Assembly: GCF_004798865.1 (NCBI RefSeq)
Contig: NW_025335505.1
Span: 22,671,924 to 22,735,923, forward strand
Length of the DNA: 64,000 nt
Direction: 5' to 3'
Origin: Varanus komodoensis
Lineage: Eukaryota > Chordata > Lepidosauria > Squamata > Varanidae
Under the pieces are notes generated by a model that worked only from the letters and a program-made list of their open reading frames with translations, searched no databases and had not been told where the DNA came from. Of the stretch, positions 55,756 to 64,000 are shown piece after piece (positions within the stretch are counted from its first letter, which is position 1; every line of letters begins with the position of its first letter). The position numbers and the translations under genes are program-made.

Positions 55756-58700
55756 GTTGTTAGTCGCGAAGTCGTGTCCGACCCATCGTGACCCCACGGA
55801 CAACATTCCTCCAGGCCTTCCTGTCCTCCACCATCCCCCGGAGTTCACTCAAGCTCATGCCAACTGCTTCAGTGACTCCATCCAGCCACCTCATTCTCTC
55901 CCATTCCCTTCTGCTTTTGCCATCTGTTGCTCCCAACATTAGCCTCTTCTCCAGGGAGTCCTTCCTTTCTCATTAGGTGGTCAAAGTATTTGAGTTTCAT
56001 CTTCAGGATCTGGCCTTCTAAAGAGCAGTCAGGGTTGATCTCCTCTAGGACTGACCGGTTTGATCGCCTTGCAGTCCAAGGAACTCGCAGGAGTCTCCTC
56101 CAGCACCACAATTCAAAGGCCTCAATTCTTCGGCGCTCAGCCTTCCTTATGGTCCAACTTTCACAGTCATACATTGCAACTGGGAAAACCATAGCCTTGA
56201 CCATACGCATTTTTGTTGGCAGGGTGATGTCTCTGCTTTTTAGTATGCTGTCTAGATTTGCCATAGCTTTCCTCCCCAGGAGCAAGTGTCTTTTAATTTC
56301 TTGGCTGCAGTCCCCATCTGCGGTGATCTTGGAGCCCAGGAAAATAAAATCTGTCACTACCTCCATTTCTTCCCCATCTATTTGCCAGGAAGTAAGAGAA
56401 CTGGATGCCATGATCTTAGTTTTCTTAATGTTGAGTTTCAAGCCAACTTTTGCACTCTCCTCCTTCACCCGCATCAAGAGGCTATTTAGTTCCTCTTCAC
56501 TTTCTGCCATGAGAGTGGCATCATCTGCATATCTGAGGTTGTTGATATTTCTCCCAGCAATCTTAATTCCAACTGGTGATTCATCTAGCCCTGCCTTTTT
56601 CATCATGTGCTCTGCATATAAGTTAAATAGGCAGGGCGACTGTATACAGCCTTACTGAACTCCTTTCTCAATTTTGAACCAATCAGTGGTTCCGTATCCA
56701 GTTCTCACTGTTGTTTCTTGACCCGCATATAGGTTTCTCAAGAGACAAATAAGATGGTCAGGTACTCCCATTTCTTTAAGAACTTGCCACAATTTGTTGT
56801 GATCCACACAATCAAAGGCTTTAGCATAGTCAATGAAGCAGAAGTAGATGTTTTTCTGGAACTCCCTAGCTTTCTCCATGATCCAGCGTATGTTGGCAAT
56901 TGGATCTCTAGTTCCTCTCCCTCTTCAAAATCCTGCCTGTACTTCTGGTAGTTCTCGGTCCACATACTGCTGGAGCCTAGCTTGTAGGATTTTGAGCATC
57001 ACTTTGCTAGCATGTTAAATGAGTGCAAAGGTGTGGTAGTTTGAACATTCTTTGGCATTGCCCTTCTTTGGGATCGGAATGTAAACTGACCTTTTCCAAT
57101 CCTGTGGCCACTGTTGAGTGAGTGTAGCACTTTTACTGCATCGTCTTTTAAGATTTTGAATAGCTCAGCTGGAATACTGTCACCTCCACTAGCTTTGTTG
57201 TTGCTCAGACTTCCTAAGGCCCATTTGACTTCACATTCCAGGATGTCTGGCTTGAGGTCAGTGACCACCCCATCATGGTTATCAGGGATGTTAAGCTCTT
57301 TCTTGTATAGTTCTTCTGTGTAATCTTGCCATCTTTTCTTAATCTCTTCTGCCTCTGTTAGGTTCCTGCCATTTTGGTCCTTTATCATGCCCATCTTTGC
57401 ATGAAACGTTCCCTTCATATCTCCAATTTTCTGAAAGAGATCTCTGGTCCTCCCTATTCTATTGTTTTCTTCTATTTCTTTGCACTGTTCATTTAAGAAG
57501 GCATTCTTCTCTCTTCTAGCTATTCTCTGGAATTCTGCAGAGAATTCTGTATCTTTCTCTTTCTCCCTTGCCTTTTGCTTCCCTTCTTTCCTCAGCTATT
57601 TGTAAAGCTTCCTCAGACAGCCATTTTGCTTTCTTGCATTTCTTTTTCTTTGGGATGGTTTTAGTTGCTACCTCTTGTACAATGTTGCGAACCTCCGTCC
57701 ATAGTTCTTCAGGCACTCTGTCTATCAGATCTAATTCCTTAAATCTGTTTGTCACCTCTACTGTATACTCATCAGGGATATGATTTAGGTCATACCTGAG
57801 TGGCCTAGTGCATTTCCCTATTCTTCAATTTAAGCCTAAATTTTGCAACGAGAAGCTCATGATTTGAGCCACAGTCAGCTCCTGGTCTAATTTTTACTGA
57901 CTGTATAGAAATTCTCCATCTTTGGCTGCAGAGCACATAGTCAATCTGATTTCTGTGTTGACCATCTGGTGATGTCCATGTGTAGAGTCGTCTCTTGGGT
58001 TGTTGGAAAAGAGTGTTTGCTATGACCATCATATTCTCTTGACAAAATTCTACCAGCCTGTGCCCTGCTTCATTTTGTACTCCAAGGCCAAACTTGCCTG
58101 TTATTCCAGTTATCTTTTGGCTTCCTACTTTAGCATTCCAATCCCCCATGATCATAAGGACATCAGTTTTTGGGTGTTAATTCTAGAAGGAGTTGTAGGC
58201 CTTCATAGAACTGCTCAACTTCAGCCTCTTCAGCACCAGTGGTTGGGGCATAGACTTGGACTACTGTGATGTTGAATGATTTGCCTTCAGAATCCGAGAT
58301 CATTCTGTCATTTTGGAGATTGTATCCCAGTACTGCTTTTCCTACTCTTTTATTGACTATGAAGGCTACTCCATTTCTTCTGAGGGATTCTTGCCCACAG
58401 TAGTATACCTGATGGTCATCTGAATTCAATTCACCCATTCCTATCCATTTTAGTTCACTGATTCCTAAGATGTCGATGTTCAGTCTTGTCTTCTCTTGTT
58501 CGACCACATCCAGCTTGCCTTGATTCATGGATGTTATATTCCAGGTTCCTATGGAGTATAGATCTTTGTAGCATTGGACTTTCCTTTTACCACCAGATAC
58601 AACTGAGTGTCCTTTCGGCTTTGACCCAGTTGCTTCATTCTTTCTGGCGCTACTTGTACTAGCCCTCTGCTCTTCCCCAGTGGCATACTGGACACCTTCC

Positions 58701-58935
58701 GACCTGAGGGGCTCATCTTCCGGCGTCATATCTTTTTGCCTTTTGGTACTGTCCATGGGGTTTTCATGGCAAAGATACTGGAGTGGGTTGCCATTTCCTT
58801 CTCCAGTGAATCACATTTTGTCAGAGCTCTCTGCTATGACCTGTCCGTCTTGGGTAGCCCTGCACGGCATAGCTCATAGCTTTATTGAGCTACGCAAACC
58901 CCTTTGCCATGACAAGGCAGTGATCCATGAAGGAG
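55756..58935 (-). mobile_element. Full-length BovB/RTE LINE with 11-bp target duplication
   Basis: About 3,180 bp, the normal BovB length. The 3' end on the plus strand reads gttgttagtcgcgaagtcg then tgtccgacccatcgtgac, the BovB signature in squamates. A perfect 11-bp direct repeat, agtccacaatt, flanks it at 55745-55755 and 58936-58946. The single long ORF (endonuclease then reverse transcriptase) is recognisable throughout but has about nine breaks. BovB is known for horizontal transfer among vertebrates and for being common in squamates, which supports the assignment of this DNA. It is inactive by sequence. Confidence 0.95.
55760..58756 (-). pseudogene. BovB ORF (endonuclease-reverse transcriptase), broken
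   Basis: About 1,000 codons. The APE-type endonuclease shows GTWNITSMNQGKLDVVEQE, LGISELKWIGMGE, YAPTTGAEEAE, GDWNAKVGSQ and NQIDYVLCSQRWR. The linker has EELYKKELNIPDN. RT blocks are FIDYAKAFDCVDH (motif A), QGCIQSPCLFNLYAEHMM-like text (motif B, after a stop) and LRYADDATLMA (motif C, YADD). The C-terminal region follows with FLGSKITADGDCSQEIKRHL, YDCESWTIRKAERRRIEAFE and WCWRRLLRVPWTARRSNRS. Frameshifts lie near 58160, 57815, 57565, 57112, 56930 and 55955. Stops lie near 57015 (TAA) and 56655 (TAA for a likely CAA), with perhaps one more. The frame ends with TAA at 55760, only a few bases from the element's 3' end, as usual for BovB. Confidence 0.93.
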
Positions 58936-58946
58936 AGTCCACAATT
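58936..58946. repeat. BovB target-site duplication, right
   Basis: agtccacaatt, identical to 55745-55755; it defines the 5' boundary of the minus-strand element, showing the insertion is complete rather than 5'-truncated. Confidence 0.88.
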
Positions 58947-59084
58947 ATGCAGTACTTTTATTAGGACCAACAAAAATGACATAGTATGCAAGTTTTGAAG
59001 TTCTCCAGAACTTCTGCAAATCTGTGTCCTGTCACCAATTTAGAATTCATTTAGAATTCTGTCATTTAGAATTCAATAAATATG
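58947..59084. other. Short unique spacer
   Basis: Contains three close copies of atttagaattc near 59039-59078; otherwise nothing recognised. Confidence 0.5.
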
Positions 59085-59590
59085 TGGGCAGGGGTGATCC
59101 AGTAGACATTGTCTGTTGGATTTCCTAAAGGCTTTTCACAAAGTCTCTTACTTTGAACAAATTTAGACTTCTGAATTTAGACTTCTGAACAAATTTAGCA
59201 ATCATGGAAAAGAAGAAAAGATCCTCTTATGGATTGGTAACTGGTTAAATAATAGAAAACAGATAAAATGAATGAATGATAAATTCTCTCAATGGAGAGA
59301 TGTAAATTCTGGGAGCCCACAAGGATGTATATTGGGACAAATACTTTTTAACTTGTTCATCAATGATCTGGAATTAAATTGAGCCATGAGGAGGCCAAGT
59401 ATGCGGATAACACAAACTTGTTGAATAGTTAAAGCAAAAGAGATTGTAAAGAGGTTTGAAAAGATCTCTCTAAACTGGGAAAATGGGCATCAAACTAAGA
59501 AAGTTCTGTGTAAACAAGTGTAAAAAGATGCACATGGGCAGAAAGAAAGAAAGAAATAAAACCCAGGCCACTACAAACATATAACCAGAA
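59085..59590 (+). repeat. CR1 LINE fragment, RT core
   Basis: The plus strand carries decayed CR1 RT text. Around 59290-59365 a frame reads VNSGSPQGCILGQILFNLFI then NDLELN (motif B region). Upstream, ggatttcctaaaggcttttc echoes the DFSKAF motif A region, and downstream, atgcggataacacaaac echoes FADDT. Many stops and frameshifts make it an old copy. It stops near 59545-59590 and a similar point of CR1 resumes at 60672, so the two may once have been one element. Confidence 0.75.
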
Positions 59591-60059
59591 ATACTTGAGG
59601 AAAAAAATTAAAGCATGGTTAATATGACTTAAATGTTTTCTTATGTAGAATTTTATTGGTATACTTCTAAAAGCTTAAATACAATAGCATATATTTCCTA
59701 TTTCACTTATACTATTTTAATTTAAGAAAACAAACACAAATGTACTGGAAACTAGCACACTAATTTTAACAATCCAAAGAAATGTGTCTAATATTCTGAC
59801 AACCGTTCACCTTTTTCAACAAAGTTCATCTCTTTTCCAGTAAGGCTGTTGGGGCACCTTCAGTTTCACTGTCATATTCATTAATTCTATTTCACTCTGA
59901 GACAAACATGCATTTTATGACATATCTGTATTCTCTCACACACTTGCTGAGGATGGTACCCATAAAACAGGAATGACCAATTTGAGAATGCCAAGTGTAG
60001 CTAATGTTGTCATATGTTCATTTTTCTGAATGGACTTATGAAACGGAAAATTTTCTGAG
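59591..60059. other. Unassigned DNA, contains the inverted 27-bp block
   Basis: AT-rich to 59820. The stretch 59820-60060 has the look of a shared repeat because 59853-59879 is the exact reverse complement of 15043-15069. Family not recognised. Confidence 0.4.
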
Positions 60060-60670
60060 CAAAATTAAAAGCCTAGAAAAGTTTCAGCCCCACATCACTG
60101 GTGCACTCTCCTTGTCCCTCTCCCTGCACAGGTCATCATACAGGGTGACCAAGGCAGATTCAGTACTGTACCCAGGTCTGAAGCTGGACTGGAATGGGTC
60201 CAGATAATCAGTTTCATCCAAGAGTGCTTGGAGTTGTCCTGCCACCACCCGTTCCAACATCTTGCCCAGAAACGGGATGTTGGCCACCGGTCTATAATTG
60301 GCGGCCATCTCTGGATCCAGAGGCACCTTCTTTAGGACAGGCCTGATCACCGCCTCCTTTAAAGGGGCAGGAACCCAGCCCTCAGTGAGGCATTGATGAC
60401 TTCCTAGACCCAGGTACCAATCCCATGTTTGGCTTTAGTGAGTAGCCATGAAGGGCAAGGGTCAAGTAAGCAGGTGATAGGACATACCAGTCCAAGCACC
60501 ATGTCCACATCATCAGGCTGCATCAACTGAAATTCATCCAACAGTGCTGGACCAGATGGGGCTCTGGACTCCTCCCATGATGGAACCCTATGAACTGTGG
60601 AGCTCTTGACGAATCTAAACGATTTTCTCCTTAAAGTGCTGGGCAAAGTCGTCACAGCGGGCTATCAAAT
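60060..60670 (-). repeat. L2-clade LINE fragment, RT N-terminal region
   Basis: Minus-strand frames read FAQHFKEKIV near 60640, then DEFQLMQPDDVDMVLGL and TCLLDPCPSWLL, then MIRPVLKKVPLDPEMAANYR, PVANIPFLGKMLERVVAGQL, DPFQSSFRPGYSTESALVTL and YDDLCRERDK. These match the L2 order KEAVVRPLLKK...NYRPISNLPFLSKVLEKVV...DPFQSGFRPHHSTETAL. At least two breaks separate the pieces. It lies between two CR1 fragments on the opposite strand. Confidence 0.85.
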
Positions 60671-60671
60671 T

Positions 60672-61398
60672 CTGCACCTAGGAAAAAGAAACCAAAATAC
60701 ATTGTTACAATATGGGGAATACTTGGCTCAACAATACTGCAAGTGAAAAGGATCTTGGAATTGTTGTAGATCACAAATTGAATATGAGTCAACAATGTGA
60801 TGTAAGTGCAAAAAGGGCAAATGCTATTTTAGGCTGCATTAATAGAAGTAGCACTTTCAAGTCCCATGAAGCTCTAGTTCCACTTTATTCAGCACTCGTT
60901 ATGACTCATCTGAAGTACTGTGACCAGTTCTGGACACCACAGTTTAATAAAGATGAAGACAAGCTGGAAAGAGTTCAGAGGAGGGCAACAAGGATGATCT
61001 GGGGCCTGGAAACAAAGCCCTAACAGGAGAGATAAAAAGAACTGGGGGCATGTTTAGCCTTGAGAAGAGTAGACTGAGGGGGGAGAAGAGTACTTGAAAA
61101 GTTGTCAAAGAGGGGAAGACCAGGATCTCTTCTTGATCATCCCAAAGTGCAGCATACAGAATAATAGGCTCCAGTTACAGGAAGCACGGTTCTAGCTAAC
61201 CATCAGCAAGAACTTCCTGACTGTGACAGCAGTATGACAATGGAGCCAACTACCTAATGAGGTTGTGGGCTCTCCCACCCTGGAGGCATTCAAGATGCAA
61301 CTGTACAGCCATCCAAGAGGTTGGTTTAACTTGGGGTCCTTTGCTGAGCAGGGAGGTGGGCCTTCTGGCCCCTTCCAACTCTACTATTCTATGATTCT
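60672..61398 (+). repeat. CR1 LINE 3' part with terminal octamer
   Basis: The frame 60712-61023 reads MGNTWLNNTASEKDLGIVVD, HKLNMSQQCDVSAKRANAIL, GCINRSSTFKSHEALVPLYS and ALVMTHLKYCDQFWTPQFNK. This is the CR1 ORF2 region after the RT core; compare ERDLGVLVDCRLNMSQQCDA in the full-length copy. A decayed C-terminus and the 3' UTR follow (gttgtgggctctcccaccct; ccccttccaactctactatt). It ends attctatgattctt at 61386-61398. It starts with an ATG by chance, inside the ORF. Confidence 0.9.
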
Positions 61399-61804
61399 TG
61401 ACTCAGTGCCACGTGATTGCAGATGATGTCTGTATTGGTAGGTGTGCATGCAAGTTACGGATGAGGGTCTAAAAAGGGAAAACAGTGACTTCCTGAAGAT
61501 CACTGGTGAGCAGACCACTGATTAGAGATTTCCACTTCAGCCTTTCAGATGTTACAACAGACATTTTAAAGATTCTAAGTCAAAATGATGTTTATGTGAT
61601 TAATAGTACCATTTTGCAGCATTCAAGGTTAGACATATATGTGAGGTCTTCTAGTTACCTTCATGCAGATTAATAGGTCAGTCTTAAGGAAGGACCCAAG
61701 CCTCATTCTGTCATATGACTTCCATCTTGGTCTGAGCATCCTCTCACATACATCTGAATGTTTAGAAAAATCAAATGGTTATCCTTATATGCCTCCATTC
61801 TAAT
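61399..61804. other. Unique DNA, no gene recognised
   Basis: Nothing supportable was seen between the CR1 terminus and the RTE piece. Confidence 0.45.
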
Positions 61805-62345
61805 CTTACTTGACCTTTCCTTGTTGTTATTATGTTCCATCAAATGGTCTCTGACTTACCGTAACTCTATGAATGAAGGCCTTCTAAAATGGTCCATCCT
61901 TCACAGCCATGTTCAGCTCTTGCAAACTCATGGCTGTGGCTTCCTTTATGGAGTCAGTTGCTCTCTTATTTGGTCTTCCTTTTCTTCTTCTGCCTTTGAT
62001 ACTCCCTTGAATTATTGTCTTCTCCAGTTACTTTTGCCTTCTTGTGATGTGCCCAAAGTATGACTGCCTCAGTTTTGTCATTTTCCTGCTAGAGAAAGTT
62101 CTGGTTTGATGTCATCTAAGACCCACTTGTTACTCTTTCTGTTGGTCCAGGACATTCACAAAGCTCTCCTCTTACACCATGTTTTGAACTCATCAATTTT
62201 CTTCCTGTTCACTTTCTTCACTGTCCAGTTTTTACATACATAATTATCGAAAATAGCATAATGTGGATGATCTTAGCCTTGATCTCCAGTGAAATATCCT
62301 TACACTTGAGACCTTTCCTTAGACCATTCAAACAATACTGTTAAG
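61805..62345 (-). repeat. RTE-clade LINE 3' part, not BovB
   Basis: On the minus strand, decayed text gives pieces such as AKIIHIMLFSIIMYVK, EAVILWAHHKKA and a Lys/Arg-rich RRKRR-like block before the terminus. On the plus strand it shows tatgttccatcaaatggtct, ggcttcctttatggagtcag and gatgtgcccaaagtatgact. It matches the word order of 55390-55744 but extends further into the ORF. It ends near ttgttgttatgttcc at 61820. Confidence 0.6.
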
Positions 62346-63325
62346 GCTACAGAGATGTCAGTACCCACCAGGGTCTTGGCTTCAGCAACAATGAAATGTC
62401 TTCAGAAGAGGACTGAGGGCAGGTACTGTGGTGCCACTCAGGTTCTACTGAGGCACAGCTAGAGACAATTTTTCCAAGGGGGCTGCAGTACTGCAGCCTG
62501 CACTTCCTCTTTTTGGGAAACCCATCTTAGTCTGAACACCCTCCCATCACTTCTGGCACGGTAATTCATGCCAAAGCTCAGGCTCTGCAACACAGTGCCC
62601 CACTTCCACAAGCTCCCTACCCACCAAACTTAGGAAGAGTGGGAAGAAAAGGTGACTGGCACTATGAATGTCCCAAATCTGCAACATGCTGAAGCCTCCT
62701 TGCTCCCAGCCCAGGCATGCAATTCTACTAGACCTGCTCAAAAGTGTCTACAGTGGAAAAAGGGAAATGAAGGAGGAGAGAGAGGCAAAGGTTGCCTCCA
62801 TTGCTCCTTCCATGCTGTGGGATGTCTACCAGCAGATCATTGGATGTTCAGAGCACTGGGTTGTTCTGTAAGTCATCTTCATCCAGTTTATGTACATGCC
62901 TTTAATTATATTAATATGGTCTAAGAGAAAACATAAACACATTTCTAGAGATTTGTAGAAAGTGGTTAATACTATCTCACACAAAAATACCCTATGAGAA
63001 GACCATAGAGTAATTTCCCATGTGCTTTCTTGTATTCATGTATTTTATATTATTTCTATTAACATTAATGTACATTTATCTATATTTTAATGATGTTGGT
63101 CTTCCTGGAAAGGCTGATGCTGAGCAGGCAGCTCCTTTTATTGACTATTTTGATTCACAACCATAATAAAAAGCATACCAAGTAGAACAAAAAGAGTCAT
63201 GTTAAACCATTACATTGGCAAATAAATTCAATATAAGCATTTTCCCATCAGTGATGAAGTCCATGATGCCACTATACCTGGTTGGTTGCTCTTCCAGTGT
63301 TACACAATTCCCATGCTGTTGCTAC

Positions 63326-63328
<3 letters not shown>
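62346..63328. other. Unique DNA, no gene recognised
   Basis: No gene is supported. Overlapping frames at 62547-62924 lack domains. A loose echo (catcttggtctgagcatcct at about 61730 against catcttagtctgaacaccct at about 62523) suggests an unnamed repeat. Confidence 0.4.

Positions 63329-63372
<44 letters not shown>
63329..63372. repeat. (AC)n microsatellite, 44 bp
   Basis: Twenty-two uninterrupted ac units. The predicted His/Thr-repeat peptide across it is an artefact. Confidence 0.97.
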
Positions 63373-63373
<1 letters not shown>

Positions 63374-64000
63374 AAAAGTACAATAAAATACTTTTATTCT
63401 GATCATTAAAAAGTTAGTCAAGAGCAGTAAGAGTTGCTTGTTTTGTTGCATTCCATTTCTTCACTTCCAATCAAAACAGCTTCTGTCTTCTCCAAATGTC
63501 ACTTCTGAAATTATGTTTTTATGTTAAATTAAATAATTAGTCCAATATACTGCCACAGAGATAACAATCTGGATAAATATGTCAGCAAGGGAAACAAGCT
63601 ATGTAGGAGAATTTTCTTTTGCCTAGAGATGCCACCTCAGTAAGTCTATGGTGTGTTTGTTTTCGAGATCTAAATACAGGAAAAGTGTACATATGTTCAG
63701 TTTAATTCCAAGTAACTAGAAAACATGAGCTTGCAGCACATCACTGGTCTAATTACTGAGGTTGTGATCCTAAGCACATTTTGAAAACAAAAGGGTTCAT
63801 TTTTCAAGTAGATTAATGCAGGGCAAAGAATCCAAAGCCAGATACATTATTAGGGAAGAAAGCCAAAAGACAATTTCTGTAGCAAAAATAAAGAAAAAAC
63901 CTAGATGGATGACAGACGAAACAGTCACAGTCACTAATGGCAGGAAAGAAGCAAAAGCAAAATTGGACAGAAATACAGTCAAAATCCCGTAGAACAATTA
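63373..64000. other. Unique AT-rich DNA, no gene recognised
   Basis: Nothing supportable was seen up to the right edge of the window. Confidence 0.45.

Noticed and set aside
55927-56658. 243-codon plus-strand frame
   Set aside because: Antisense of the BovB reverse transcriptase, which reads as a known protein on the minus strand.
63215-63409. Frame with a Thr-His repeat
   Set aside because: Translation of the (AC)n microsatellite.
1-64000. Retrovirus, LTR element or Polinton fossils
   Set aside because: No gag, protease, integrase, envelope, capsid or polymerase-B text and no paired long terminal repeats were recognised; the reverse transcriptases present are of the CR1, L2 and RTE (non-LTR) types.
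1-64000. CRISPR arrays or bacterial-type operons
   Set aside because: No regularly spaced repeats and no dense gene order; the repeat content is plainly that of a vertebrate.

Overview
This window looks like intronic or intergenic DNA from a squamate reptile (lizard or snake). The evidence is the repeat mix: a near full-length BovB/RTE LINE with the squamate-type 3' end, CR1 copies of several ages, L2-clade LINE pieces, tRNA-derived CORE-type SINEs, non-autonomous hAT elements, and many short microsatellites at LINE or SINE tails. Crocodilians and turtles are not known for abundant BovB, so I favour a squamate; the species cannot be told from this sequence. No complete host protein-coding gene, tRNA, rRNA, CRISPR array or bacterial-type operon was found. 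The long open frames are almost all LINE coding remnants or their antisense shadows.

Layout. From 1 to about 18 kb the DNA is mostly unique and AT-rich. It holds an old CR1 piece (4.5 kb), an L2-like 3' end (8.8-9.3 kb), a 1,165-bp hAT element with perfect 8-bp target duplications (10475-11639) nested in an older foldback repeat, a short hAT-like MITE (15.5 kb), a CORE-SINE (16.1 kb) and a CR1 3' end (16.8-17.3 kb). From 18 to 37 kb there is a head-to-head SINE pair (18.65-19.03 kb), small CR1, MITE and hAT remnants, and a CR1 fragment inserted into a tRNA-derived SINE (36.75-37.32 kb). From 37362 to 41891 lies an essentially full-length minus-strand CR1 (about 4.53 kb) bounded by a 9-bp direct repeat. 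It shows ORF1 (zinc finger plus SGNH esterase) and ORF2 (endonuclease plus reverse transcriptase), both broken. From 42 to 52 kb there are L2 remnants, one followed by a long GA tract, and further foldback repeats.

From about 53.2 to 55.1 kb the sequence changes to a CpG-rich island. It carries two good minus-strand splice-donor sites (52991 and 54303) and is the best candidate for a host promoter and first exon. If it is real, the gene would run leftward and much of the window would be its intron or introns. Just right of it is a full-length minus-strand BovB (55756-58935) with a perfect 11-bp target duplication. After that, 59-62.3 kb is a pile-up of CR1, L2 and RTE-type fragments in both orientations.

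I did not find a clearly new biological system. The items most worth a second look are the foldback repeat family with five or six copies here, the hAT insertion inside one of them, the two LINEs with intact boundaries, the CpG island, and an exon-like hydrophobic reading frame at 34.2 kb. All family names come from recognising motifs by eye; no database search was run.
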